Below are positions 1 to 10,137 of a DNA stretch of 64,000 nucleotides, one piece after another. The stretch's first letter is position 1; each line of letters starts with the position of its first letter. Made by a program: the position numbers and the translations under genes. The notes beneath the pieces were generated by a model. That model did no database searches and was not told where the DNA came from. It saw only the letters and a list, made by a program, of their open reading frames with translations. Source of the stretch: Alopecurus myosuroides (Eukaryota > Streptophyta > Magnoliopsida > Poales > Poaceae); the NCBI GenBank assembly GCA_028641055.1, contig CM054062.1:241244330-241308329 (forward strand). Direction: 5' to 3'.

Positions 1-891
1 GGTCTCCGCCAGAGTGTTCGGCATCTCCCTCTGCAATCTCTGCCATAACATACTGCCATGTCTGCAACCCTGCGCAAACCAAGTAATGGCCTGGGCTTCA
101 TTCACACCTTCACAGGTGTTCCTCAATGTACTCCACCGAGTAAGGTACTCGCGGTCCGTCTCGTCTTCTCGCTGCCTGCAAGCGGACAACTGCTGTGGCC
201 TATTCGGCCTCTTGTATGTGCTCGTGAAGTTGCTGATGAAGGCGTCCGAGAAATCCAGCCAGCAATTGATGCTGTTCTTGGGCAGGTTGTTGAGCCAAGT
301 GCGAGCTGGACCCTCCAGCATCTGCGGGACATAGCGCACCGCCCATCTCCGGTTGCCGTTCGCGATATGAACCGCGGTGACATAGTCATTGAGCCAATCT
401 TCCGGCTTGGTGCTGCCATTGTAGCTCTTGGTGCCCCTTGCGAGCTGGAAGTTCTTCACGGACGGCTCGTTCATGATGCGCGGGCCAAAGCACTCGGGGC
501 CAGGAGGACCCGTGTTCTCCAGCCGCGCCGACAAGCTGATCCGGTCCAGCTGGTGCCTCACATCTCCAGGCGCCAACACGCGCTCGCCAACACGATCCAG
601 AATGTCATAGCCAGCCATCTCCATGGCCGAGTAGCCGTCATCATATCTATCCACCTGCACAGCTGCAGGCTGCTCCACCGGGTTGGCGACTGGCGCCACT
701 GCACGCGGCTGCTGCCTCTGCCGAGTAGGCTGAGCTGCGGGTTGCCGAGAAGGGCCTGGGCGCTCTCCATCTCGGGCCTGGCTTTGAGCTTTTTGGGCTT
801 GAAAGCCTGCTCGTGCAGCGTTGTGTTCCTGATCGGGCTGCTGCGGCACATCGAGCTGTTTCGCGGCAGCAGTCGGATCATACACCTGCAT
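1..891 (-). CDS. gag: Ty3/gypsy Gag core of element G1, running off the left edge
   Basis: Read on the minus strand from the ATG at 891 to the window edge, the frame stays open for 297 codons. The product is a retrotransposon Gag, the structural protein that packages element RNA into cytoplasmic particles. A low-complexity N-terminal part rich in Gln, Pro and Arg is followed by a typical Retrotrans_gag core: a W-L-N-D-Y motif near residue 165, then E-G-P-A-R-T-W-L-N-N-L-P, then S-D-A-F-I. This is the order expected of plant Tat/Athila-type gypsy Gags. The 5' neighbour (896-2047) is a Gag extension in a different frame, which suggests a 1-nt lesion near 960. Zinc knuckle, protease and RT would lie to the left of the window. 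Family assignment is firm; the exact family name is not. Confidence 0.8.
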   Translation of the reverse strand, partial: MQVYDPTAAAKQLDVPQQPDQEHNAARAGFQAQKAQSQARDGERPGPSRQPAAQPTRQRQQPRAVAPVANPVEQPAAVQVDRYDDGYSAMEMAGYDILDRVGERVLAPGDVRHQLDRISLSARLENTGPPGPECFGPRIMNEPSVKNFQLARGTKSYNGSTKPEDWLNDYVTAVHIANGNRRWAVRYVPQMLEGPARTWLNNLPKNSINCWLDFSDAFISNFTSTYKRPNRPQQLSACRQREDETDREYLTRWSTLRNTCEGVNEAQAITWFAQGCRHGSMLWQRLQREMPNTLAET

Positions 892-895
892 TTGC

Positions 896-2047
896 CTACT
901 TCTGCCAGAACGCCCGCTGCGGCTCTTCTCGCGGCTGGGGTGCGGAGACGAGGCTTGATCTAGCCGTGTGCGAGTGCACCACCTGAGAAGCCCCGGCACC
1001 AGGATTGGCTTTTCGGAACTCCTCGTTCTGCCTAGCAGCCTCCAACACCAACTCATTGAGCCTCTCCTGCTGCCTAACGCGCGCGTCGCCGTCGAGACGA
1101 GGCAACTCGGCGGCCACGGCCTCTGCAGCTCTAAGTGTCTTGGCGGGTGTGCTGTATCTGGGCCTGGTGGAGGTGTTTGCGGTGGCGGACTGAGCGGGAA
1201 CCTCTACGACTGTCGCCATCTCGGCACCAAGGTTGCGCTGCGTGGCGCCTACTCTGCTAGCTCTCCTAGTGACTGGCGTGAAGCCGTGAGCCTTGTTGTA
1301 CTCGAGCTGATCTAGACTCAACTCTAGCCTAACCTTAACCAACTCCGCCTGCTCGGCGAGCAGCTCCTGGCGCTGCCGCTCGAGCTGCTCCTTCATGGTC
1401 AGAAGCTCGATGTCGGTGGGAGTCGGCATGCCAAGTCGCCCAGCCGACGCGGGAATGGTCGGGGTAGTGGAAGGCGGCAAGTTGCACTCCTTCTCGTAGG
1501 GCCGGTGAGTCCTGCCACCAATGCTCGGGGCAGCAAGGTCCTCGACGACGACCGTGGCGCCAGCAGCAGCTGCGCCGGCGTTTGCCGCCAAGCCGGTCAC
1601 CATCACCTCAGCGCAGTTCGCAGAACGGCACGCAGGCCTTCCGCGAGCAGCGATCACTGCAGGAGGATCCTCCGCGTCATGCACCAACTCGGGGTACGCG
1701 CGGTTGGCGATGGTGGCGACGTAGACGAGGTGAGAGCCGAAGGAGATCACCGAGCCGCCCTCCGGCATGGCCCTGCCGCCGAAATCGCCGGCGTTGTCGG
1801 TGACGAAGTCGCAGGAGCCGAATCTGTGGACAAGGCCACAGACTACACGCTCCGCTGAAGAAGATCCCGTCCGAACAGAAACTCCAACCAGCGCCGCTGG
1901 TTGCCCCACGGTGGGCGCCAACTGTCGTGGTGGTGTCACGGCAGATGGCATAGGATGGCTAAAGATGTGGGGACGAAGTACGCTGGAGGTGCTCGGGGAG
2001 GGATCACGCGACGAGTAGCCGCGTGAGGTAAGAACAGAATACTGCAA
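896..2047 (-). CDS. N-terminal Gag-extension ORF of element G1, starting inside the LTR
   Basis: A 383-codon minus-strand ORF that starts within the LTR (about 125 bp in from its PBS-side end), crosses the primer-binding site and continues into the leader. The LTR/PBS junction is read as P-R-Q-L-A-P-T-V-G, the same peptide as in the Tat element at 52312. About 40-100 residues further on, both have a small domain with G-S-V-(I/V) followed by a hydrophobic strand. A charged, Gln/Glu-rich helix (around residues 215-255) with heptad-like spacing follows, probably a coiled coil. The ORF ends just before the Gag core, which continues in a shifted frame. The true start codon is uncertain; one inside the PBS-proximal leader is possible. 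I do not recognise a function beyond Gag leader or extension. Confidence 0.55.
   Translation of the reverse strand: MQYSVLTSRGYSSRDPSPSTSSVLRPHIFSHPMPSAVTPPRQLAPTVGQPAALVGVSVRTGSSSAERVVCGLVHRFGSCDFVTDNAGDFGGRAMPEGGSVISFGSHLVYVATIANRAYPELVHDAEDPPAVIAARGRPACRSANCAEVMVTGLAANAGAAAAGATVVVEDLAAPSIGGRTHRPYEKECNLPPSTTPTIPASAGRLGMPTPTDIELLTMKEQLERQRQELLAEQAELVKVRLELSLDQLEYNKAHGFTPVTRRASRVGATQRNLGAEMATVVEVPAQSATANTSTRPRYSTPAKTLRAAEAVAAELPRLDGDARVRQQERLNELVLEAARQNEEFRKANPGAGASQVVHSHTARSSLVSAPQPREEPQRAFWQK
1904..1921 (-). other. Primer-binding site of element G1
   Basis: On the minus strand TTGGCGCCCACCGTGGGG lies one base inside the LTR end. Starting with TGG, it can pair with the CCA end of a tRNA. 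The same 18 bases occur at 52293-52310 in the Tat element. Confidence 0.75.
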
Positions 2048-2806
2048 ACAACACGATCTACCCAGGTTCAGGGCCCTCGTGAGGAGGTAAAACCCCTACT
2101 CCTGCCTTTCTTTGTGTATTATGATGTCTCACCGAGTAGCCACAGTACAGTGGTTCTTGCTACCGAGTAGCCACTCTTCTCTCTAAGTGATGAACTAGGT
2201 CAAGAATCTAGGGTTTCCTGTGTTCCAGCATGCAATGCGTGTGATCCCTCACGCAGGAGGCGGCGGGGCACCTTATATACATGGTGCCCAGCCGGGTACG
2301 TCCAAAATGGACAAGTGTCGACATAGTGTGCACATTGTCCTTCTTCCGAGTTCTCGCTGACAGCTTTGGTTCCCAATCTTGGCTGCATCCGGAAAGTCGT
2401 TGGGCAAAACCAAGGGGACAGTCTGGTATCACTGTGCCAAACACAGAGTAGGGCCCCCTTATCCTGCGACCGCCTGCTTACACACTGTCGCTGTCAGGCA
2501 GGCCGGTCCCAGATGAACAGTGGTTCGAACAGTGCCAAGTACGGACCCAGGATACGCGGGATCCTGTGTTAGAATGGCTCCTTTGACTTCTGGCCCGAGT
2601 AGATTCCCGCCAATCTTACTCGGACCTGCTCTTCTACTCGAACGGACATAACTTGATTGATTCCTTCTTCTGGTCATCTTTCCGTAAGACCGAGTAGAGG
2701 TCGACCGGGTAGCAAGTACCGGGTAGGCGGCTACTCGACCAAACTTCTCTTCTGACCTCTGCCCTTACCATTAGCCTTTACCCTACTCGGGGGTAACCCC
2801 CCGACA
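1923..2806 (-). repeat. 5' LTR of gypsy element G1 (884 bp)
   Basis: On the minus strand the LTR begins TGTCGGGGGG and ends CACGACA, a short TGTCG/CGACA inverted repeat, with the PBS directly inside. It interrupts the 5' LTR of element A: bases from 2807 onward match element A's intact 3' LTR from 16154 onward. The expected 5-bp TSD on the right is CTTGT (2807-2811); the left copy is outside the window. The partner LTR is not visible. Confidence 0.8.
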
Positions 2807-3496
2807 CTTGTCTACGTATGAGAACCACTGCTTACATTACATATTGATCTTAATACATTTTTATGTTGCACACATAGCAATCACTTCGTTGCTGCAACAT
2901 AATACCAAGGGATTTGCTGGATAGCTTTCTTGAGGTGGAGATTTAGATATGGATGCATTTTGGATAGCGGTCCATATGCCTTGACTTAATGCCTATAATG
3001 TTAGAACCCGTGAACTTTATCTCGTCATAATAGTATTGTTATACATTCATGATTTGTCAATTGCCCAACTATAATTTGTTCACCCAACGTGTTTGTTTTC
3101 TTTGGAGAGACACCACTAGTGAACCTATGGCCCCCGGTCGTATTTTCCTCATATTGCAAGCCTTCTTTTAAGCACTTCCATAATTGTTTCCTTGTTGTCA
3201 TGTTTTTTACTTTTATTGTTTTCCAAGACTCTATACATTTAATTCTCCTGTTTTCAACAAGGCTAGAAGGTTGACAATCTTCCGGAAAGTTGGGGCAAGA
3301 GAGAGTTTGTGTTTGTGTGCAGATTACACGCATTGTCAACACCTGTATTTTCAGGCGCCATTGATAAAGAAACCTTCTTCAAGACTACAAAGTCTTACTA
3401 GTTCCATAACTCTGGTTATATAAGAAAACTTACTCTAGGCTGCATTAGACCTTGCGCTTGGGGTCTCCCAAGGAGCGTGTGATCACGTCCACATCA
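2807..3496 (+). repeat. 5' LTR fragment of element A (right part only)
   Basis: Aligns along its whole length with 16154-16845 of the complete 3' LTR and ends with the same ACATCA terminus. In the first 133 bases I count about 13 differences, near 10 percent, so the element is old (millions of years at usual grass rates). The left part of this LTR was displaced by insertion of G1. Confidence 0.85.
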
Positions 3497-3506
3497 AGTA
3501 TGTTTC

Positions 3507-3524
3507 TAGCGTTGTTGCCGGGGA
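3507..3524 (+). other. Degenerate tRNA-Asp-type primer-binding site of element A
   Basis: The 18 bases match the Athila-type PBS consensus (TGGCGCCGTTGCCGGGGA) at 15 positions and lie 10 bases inside the LTR end. This fixes element A as a plus-strand Athila/Sabrina-like gypsy element. Confidence 0.75.
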
Positions 3525-3659
3525 TTTCTAGCTTGCTGCAAGGGGAGTTTCACACTTCCACTCTCTTTCTTTTGTTTTGTTCTTACTTATTTTACTTTTG
3601 TTTAGTCTCGTTTTCTCTTTATCAAAAAAACCCCAAAAAAGTTAGTTCTCTATTTTCTA

Positions 3660-4194
3660 GTCTTTTATTTGTGTTGTTGGTTTATTTTGTTAGTATGTCT
3701 AGTTCCACTCCTTTTGTTTTGTCCCTTGATGCTGAGATCCTCACCTTGAAACAAAGAGGTGGGGAAAGTTTGAAAAGATGCTTCATATAGAATTAATGAT
3801 GCTCAAAATAGATCAACTAATAAGCATACCACCAAGATCCTCCTTATAAACTTTTATGTTGGTACAACCATGTGGCATAGATTTATTCTTGACATGTCAA
3901 CATGCGGGAATTTTTTAGGAGCCCCCACTCTAGAGGCTTGTAAGTCTATTAGAAATTTAGTGGGAAACTCTCCTTGTGAAGATAACAAAACTGATCTTGG
4001 AACAAGTGTTAGAAACATTGGGCACTATAGAGAAGAATATTCAGGAACAAAAGGAGAAAGATGATAAGATAGCCAATCAAGTGGATAACATTTATTATGT
4101 TATGAAAAATGTTTCTAAGAGAATTGGAATTGCTGAGGGGGATATAGAAGAATTTTTTGATGATCTTGATGATAAGAAACCTGATAATACTTGA
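3660..4194 (+). pseudogene. gag: Decayed Athila-type gag remnant in element A
   Basis: The stretch reads in pieces as a Gag-like protein. A K-Q-R-G-G-E-S-L motif near 3750 is followed after a stop by a W-H-R-F-I-L-D-M and F-L-G-A-P-T-L-E-A-C block (3872-3960), which resembles the Athila Gag helix where a dominant Leu/Asp-Ala core precedes a conserved Ala-Cys. A frame change leads into a 72-residue charged helix (3976-4194), probably a coiled coil. No zinc knuckle, protease, RT or integrase follows, so element A cannot encode its own replication proteins. The motif order fits Gag; the alignment is by eye and the protein is clearly broken. Confidence 0.5.
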
Positions 4195-6186
4195 TTCGTT
4201 CTTCATGCCTAGCTAAAAGGCATTAAAGAAAAGCGCTTGTGGGAGGCAACCCACTTTTGTTTTCTTTCATTGTCCTTTTATTTTATTTTGTTCTTTTTCC
4301 ATTTTAGAATTTGTTACTTCTGTAACAAGCGCTCCTTATCCTTTTTATTTCGTTTTTGTGCCAAAAGTAACCTCTAATTAAGAGGTAGTGCAATTTGGGA
4401 AGTTGCTATTTTGAAACAGATTTTTGGGTTGTTACCAAAAATTAATATCTCTCAGACAAAACGTCAGATTGCTTTGGAAATAAATAGACACATGACCCAG
4501 GTTGTTATCTAACTTTAGTAAGTTTCTCAATTTTTAATTTGAGCAACAAATGATTTTCGGAAAAAAATCATCTTCGCCGACTTTTCTGTTTTGACAGATT
4601 TCTGCCAATATTTGCATTTGGGTCTTAATCTCTTTCTTTTTTTATTCTTTCGAGGGGAAAAGCTTTAAAAGAAGTTGTGACTTTAGCTAATGTTTTAATT
4701 TACGTGTGAGACTTATGTTGAAACTGAACCAAGCTTTAAATAAAGTTGTGACTTATGCTAAAAGAAGTTGTGACTGTTGCTAATGTAGATTGTGGAGAAG
4801 TTTTAGGTGGAGGAAGTTTTCAAGTGTAGGGAGAGGGATGTGATGAGTTGAAAGATGGAATAAAGCTCAATCTTGGGGATTCCCATGTCACTCCGATACA
4901 TATCCAACAATTAAAAGCGTCAAAGCTTGGGGATGCCCAAGGAATCCCCTTTTTCATCAACAAAAATATCATGTTTCTTTCAAAACACTATAATTTTATG
5001 GATTCACATGATATGTGTTATTCTTGGAGCGTCTTTTTATTTTGCTGTCAGTTTGTTTTGTTTTCTTTGCTGTAGATTTTGGTTGGATACTAGCACTTTT
5101 ATTTTGGGAGAGACATGCTTTGTTTTTATTTCCTACAACACTCTAGTTTTCACTCTTGCCGTTCTGCGAGTATTCAGTGTTTGCTAGTACTGCGTTTAGC
5201 TCTTGTTTTTCACTCGAGTTTTGTTCAAAGCTTGTTGGTTTTCTTCAGTTATATTTTATTAGCTCTCTGGTCTTTGATGATTTTTTTGTTTGAGAGTTGT
5301 TTTGAATAAGTTGATTGGTGTTGAAGAAGAGTAAATTGTTTCATGCTTATAGCAGTGTAATAGGAAGTTTTTTTTGATTGTGGCTTAGGCTTTGGCATGT
5401 CATATTAGATGTTATTTTAATTATGTGATTATTTATTTATGATGTATCATGACTAGTCTCAAATAGCTGAGCGTGGTAAATGTGCCATTGAAGTTAATCA
5501 TGTGTTGTTCTCTCATATTGAACATGGTATTGTGGTATATTTCTCCTTTGAATGCTTTATCTGGATTGAGTTGGCGCATGCTCACACCAATTTATGACTA
5601 CAAACAAAGTGACCTCTAGACTTGATGACCATTTAGTTTTTTACTTGTAATATCACTTCATGCTTTCATTAATTATGTTTTGTCGCTACGCATGATTATG
5701 GCCGTTATTTCTCTCTTACTTGGTCGCTTCTAGTCTTCTGCTAGCCTACACCTGTACTGAGTAAGAGATCTACTCGTGCATCCAACTCTCAAAATCCAAA
5801 GTATGCCAAATGTGTCCACCATATCTACCTATATGTGGTATTTAACCGCCACTCCAAGTAAATTGTTCGTGTGCTACTTTTAAACCTTCAAAATTATAAC
5901 ATGTTTTGTGTTCTTGTTTTAGCTCATGAGGAAATAGTTAAAAGTTTATTATGGTTTGTGTCAAGCAAAGTTCTTCTTATTTATTTCACCCAATGAGTAT
6001 GGAATTTGTGCTCATTAAAATTTGCAGAGAGCTGGTGCCAAATAATAACAAAAGGGCACCCCATAGTTTGATCAAAGCTGGTGGGTACGTGTGAACACGG
6101 CTACCCCTGGTTTGTGAAGAGAAAGGTGGGGGAGGTGCCAAACTAATAAACAACTGAAACCGCTCTCAAAAGTCTAAAAACTTTGA
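4195..6186 (+). other. Non-coding internal region of element A
   Basis: About 2 kb of AT-rich sequence with pyrimidine tracts and no sustained ORF. It includes the phrase around 4228-4252 (CGCTTGTGGGAGGCAACCC), a hallmark of the untranslated region of Sabrina/WHAM-like Triticeae elements. pol is missing. Confidence 0.6.
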
Positions 6187-7100
6187 TTGACATGGATTAT
6201 GATAAGTTTTTCGAGCCGTAGGACTACACACCTTTCATCGACTCCCTCCTCTCGCGAAACCCTCCTCTCGCGTCGCCGCCCTCGGCGGCTCGGGGGCCGC
6301 CGCCCCGCCCTAGGTCACCTCCCGCTGCTCCCACCCCTCGTCGTCGCCTGAGGAGTCGCCGGGATCTCCCCGTGCGGCGCCCGTGATGGCGGTGGCGAGG
6401 TGATCTCCGCGGGACCGGGGGCGTACGCGGCGCCACGGGTGGCCGGATCGCTTGCCGCCGGGTGGAGCTCGGGAGTGGCGTCGGGGTGCTGTGGAGGAGG
6501 AGATCGGCGTCCTCGGGCGCGCCTTCAGCGAGCGGTGGTGACGGCGCCCCCACCGGCCACCACGCATGTCCACGTTTCGCAGGGGGCATGGCGCTGCGGG
6601 CGACCAGGACCTCGGGAGCGAGGAGATCGGCGCCGCAGGCATCGTGTCGTGCAGCAGATCAGCACCGAGGGCGGCCAGGACCTCGGGAGCGAGGAGATCG
6701 GCGCCGCGGGTGACCAGGTCCTCGGGAGCGGCATCGGCTGCCTCCGACAGGGCCAGCATGCTCCGTATGGTGGTGGTCCGTCCGGTCCACCCGGTGCTAT
6801 CTGTGGCGGCGTGGTGGCGGTGAGGGGCTGAGGCTGCTGACGGCGTTCCTCCGTGAATGTTGTCGATGCCTTTCCACCGATGCTCGAGATTGTACGATCC
6901 ATATGGTGGTTGATACGGCGCCTTCGACGTTGATGAAGCGAGATGGATTCCGGGTGAAAACCCTGTCTCCGATTACTCGGAGCCGGTGATGGCGACAATT
7001 GGAGTGTCGCTCCCTTCGTGAAGGCATCATCGAGGAAGCCCCGTGGCTCTTCACGTCAACTCCGGGGGAAACCCTTGATCCGTAGATCGGATGATGGCGG
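6187..7100 (+). mobile_element. 5' part of a non-autonomous LINE-like element
   Basis: A sharp change from AT-rich to GC-rich DNA at about 6225 starts a block with a CTCTCGCGAAACCC-type leader and no clean ORF. It continues at 13820 after the copia insertion and ends in an A-tract at 14588-14593. TTGACAT at 6187-6193 and again at 14597-14603 is a candidate decayed target-site duplication. Several frames are open (for example 6310-6759 minus), but they overlap on both strands and look like GC-bias artefacts. With its other half the element is about 1.7 kb without RT, so it would need a LINE in trans. LINE-like is inferred from the 3' end. Confidence 0.5.
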
Positions 7101-8211
7101 TGCTGAAATTCGAATGGGCTAGCAGGCCCATTAGGCAATTTCCATTTAATCCCTAAGGCCCATGCTGCCATAGCAAATGGTGGGACTTTAGTCCCACATT
7201 GCTAGTTGGGAGAGTTTTGCACCAGTTTATAAGGTGAGCTCTCTCCCTACTAGTGTGAGTTGGTATGAAGAGAGAGGAGTAGTGGAGGTGTTCCACACGC
7301 GCGCTCCTCCTCCTCCGCCGCCCGCCTCGCCACGCCTCGCCTCGTCACGACGCGCCGCGGGTTGCGGGAATGAGCCGAGCCGATGCCTTTATTTTGGCAG
7401 TTGGAAACGGAGAGTCAACAGACACGCCAATAATATGAGACGTCATATTGATTGCTGTCTATTGCGTCACATTTATTTTGGTAACAGCCGCGCGCAGTAA
7501 AACGCCGCATTGATCACGTGGTAACCGCGCGCAGTAAAACGGCGCATTGAGTACGTGGTAACGGCTGTAGTAAACGCCAAATGAATTCGTGAGCTGACCG
7601 TTCTCCTACCCGGCCGTGCCTATATATTGAGGTGTCAGGGGGCGGACACAGACACACAACTCATACCCTCTTTGCGCCCTGTCGTTCCACCTCCTGTTGC
7701 TGCCGCCGGTGATCCCATCCCGTCTACCGCGTACACGGCCGACGGGAGAGCAGGCCTCCGAAACCCCGCCTCTCCAGATCCTGTACGGGAGAGGGGCGAT
7801 TAGGTTTTTGGGGAGCGTCTCCTACGCGACTGCTCGCTGCTGCTGTACGTCTACTTCGTCTACTACCGCGTCGCCCTCGTCATCAACATGGCAACCGAAG
7901 CCGAACGAGCTGCTGCTGCCGCAACTGCTGCCACCGCAACTGCTGCCACCGCTGCTGCTGCTGAGGCCGCCAACGCTGCTGCCGCCGCGGCTGCCGCCAC
8001 TGCTACGTCTACTGCCAACTGGCCGGTGTCAGGGTATAATACGTTTATCCCTGCTCTTGTTATTTCCATGTGTGCGATACTAGTAGTTTGCGCAGATGTG
8101 TCCACTGTCAATCTAGTATGCACGAGCATGGTTAAGTATCAGTATGTTTACGTCATGTTCATGATTTATACTTGGATTAATTTAATCTGTAAATTGCCTA
8201 AATTCCTAACA
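7101..8211 (+). repeat. 5' LTR of the copia element
   Basis: Begins TGCTGAAATTCG and ends CCTAACA, with TSD GGCGG just before it. A TATA box (CTATATATTGAG, near 7620) gives a likely transcript start around 7650. The downstream third holds the Gag start codon (7888) and a polyalanine tract. Right after the LTR there is no TGGTATCAGAGC-type primer site. Confidence 0.95.
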
Positions 8212-8658
8212 ATCCAAAAACCTAATATGTGTAGGCAATTTTCGATTCATGGTTTTGCTACTGCACTGAAACCGGACCCGTTTACGGGGACGTACTTTAA
8301 GCGTTGGCAGACCAAAACATTCTTATGGCTCACGGCTATGAACGTGTTCTGGGTCGTCGGTGTCACTCCCACGGAAACGATTACTCCTGATCAGGAGAAG
8401 GCGTTTAGGGATGCCACCGTCGTCTTTGTTGGATGCGTTCTAAGCGTGATCGGAGAAAAGTTTGTTGACGCATATTTACATGTGCGGGTTGCCAAGGACT
8501 TGTGGGAGGCGCTCGAATCCAAATTCGGCGCAACCGATGCTGGCAGCGAGATGGACAGTATAGAGCAGTTCCATGACTACAGAATGGTCGAAAACCGTTC
8601 TGTTTTGGAGCAGGCTCATGAGATACAGTGCATCGCTAAGGAGCTTGAAATTCTCTAG
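7888..8658 (+). pseudogene. gag: Copia Gag N-terminal part, with putative LTR-spanning intron
   Basis: Gag packages element RNA. The ATG lies inside the LTR and is followed by about 40 residues that are mostly Ala and Thr. The frame then passes through a hydrophobic stretch (about residues 50-110) that looks like an intron: donor GG|GTATAA at 8034 and acceptor TGTGTAG|G at 8234 keep phase and join the polyalanine part to F-S-I-H-G-F, after which a normal copia Gag begins (K-R-W near residue 134, W-E-A-L-E near 210). The intron is 201 nt, a multiple of three, with no stop, so the unspliced frame is open too. A TAG at 8656-8658 interrupts Gag; the same frame resumes at 8659. Confidence 0.75.
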
Positions 8659-10137
8659 TGCGTGTTACCGGGCAAGTATGTCGCGGGATGCATAATCGCC
8701 AAGCTGCCTAATTCCTGGAGGAGCTTTGCCACCACTCTGAAACATCAGAGGCGTGAATTCTCAGTAGAGGATGTCATCGGCCATCTGAGTGTTGAGCAGA
8801 ATTCGAGGGCAAAGGACTCGCATGGAAAAGGGAATGAAGGGACTTCTGCGGCCAATATGGTACAGAAGAACTACAACTCCCACAAGAACAAGGCGAGGAC
8901 TGGTGTCCAGCAGAATACCGACTTCAAGAAGAAGGCTAAGAAGACCTTCAAGAAGGACAAGAAGAAAGATGGCTGCTTCACTTGTGGTTCACTGGAACAC
9001 TGGGCTGGGAAGTGCCCAAAGAAGTATGTGAAGCCAGGAAAGGATTCCAAGGCTGTCAACATGATCGTGAGCAACAATGAGAATGGGGCATCTGGGTATG
9101 GTAATTTGTTTACTGTATTCTCAATTTGCCAGTCTACTGACTGGTGGATTGACACAGGTGCAAACATTCATGTGTGTGCTGACATCTCATTGTTTTCTTC
9201 TTATCAGGTCACAAGGAACGGGTCCGTATTGATGGGGAACGGCGCAAGTGCTTCTGTACTTGGTGTTGGCACGGTCGATCTGAAGTTTACATTGGGAAGG
9301 ATCGTGCAGCTCAAGAACGTGCAGCATGTCCCCGCCATCAAGAAGAATCTCGTTAGTGGCTCCCTTCTATGTAGAGAAGGATTTAAGTTGGTTTTCGAGT
9401 CCAATAAAGTAGTTGTAACGAAATATGGACTGTTTGTTGGAAAAGGGTATGAGTGCGGTGGTCTGTTCCGCTTTTCCCTCGCTGATTTTTGTAATAAAGT
9501 CGTGAACAATATTCATTCGAGTGTTAATGAAACAGAAGTTTGGCATTCACGTCTTTGTCACGTTGGTTTCAGTTGCATGACGCGGTTAGCAAAACTAAAT
9601 TTAATTCCAAGTTTCACTTTAGCCAAAGGTTCTAAGTGCCACTCGTGTGTACAAGCAAAGCAACCTCGCAAGCCCCACAAGGCTGCGGAGGAGAGACACT
9701 TGGCGCCATTAGAACTCATACATTCTGATCTCTGTGAGATGAATGGTGTGTTGACTAAAGCTGGAAAGAGATACTTCATGACATTAATAGATGATTCCAC
9801 TAGGTTTTGCTATGTATATCTGTTAAAACCTAAAGATGAGCCTCTACACTACTTTAAAATCTATAAGGCAGAAGTTGAGAATCAACTTGAAAAGAAAATT
9901 AAACGAATCCGGTCAGATCGTGGTGGAGAGTATTTCTCTAATGAGTTTGACTCTTTCTGTGCGGAACATGGCATTATTCACGAGAGGACGCCTCCCTATT
10001 CACCTCAGTCAAATGGGGTTGCCGAAAGGAAAAACCGTACTCTAACAGATTTGGTTAACGCCATGTTAGATACATCGGGTTTATCCAAGGCATGGTGGGG
10101 GGGAGGCTATATTGACATCATGTCATGTCCTGAATAA
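8659..10137 (+). pseudogene. pol: Copia Gag C-terminus, protease and integrase
   Basis: This continues the gag frame after the TAG at 8656. Domains in order: the rest of Gag with a basic Lys-rich stretch; a CCHC zinc knuckle C-F-T-C-G-S-L-E-H-W-A-G-K-C at about 8975-9016; aspartic protease D-T-G-A at 9151; the integrase HHCC finger (H-S-R-L-C-H through C-H-S-C, about 9540-9650); and the DDE core, with Asp at about 9728 (H-S-D-L), Asp at about 9919 (S-D-R-G-G-E-Y) and Glu at about 10024 (V-A-E-R-K-N). The frame ends at 10137 because a G7 run at 10097-10103 carries one G too many; the protein continues in the next frame at about 10104. Confidence 0.9.

Noticed and set aside
58..963. 301-codon plus-strand ORF
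   Set aside because: It is the exact antisense shadow of the gypsy Gag core read on the minus strand, which has the Retrotrans_gag motifs.
6310..7171. Several 120-160 codon frames on both strands
   Set aside because: Overlapping frames of Arg/Pro/Ala-rich composition in a GC-rich repeat leader; no motif, and one runs into the copia LTR.
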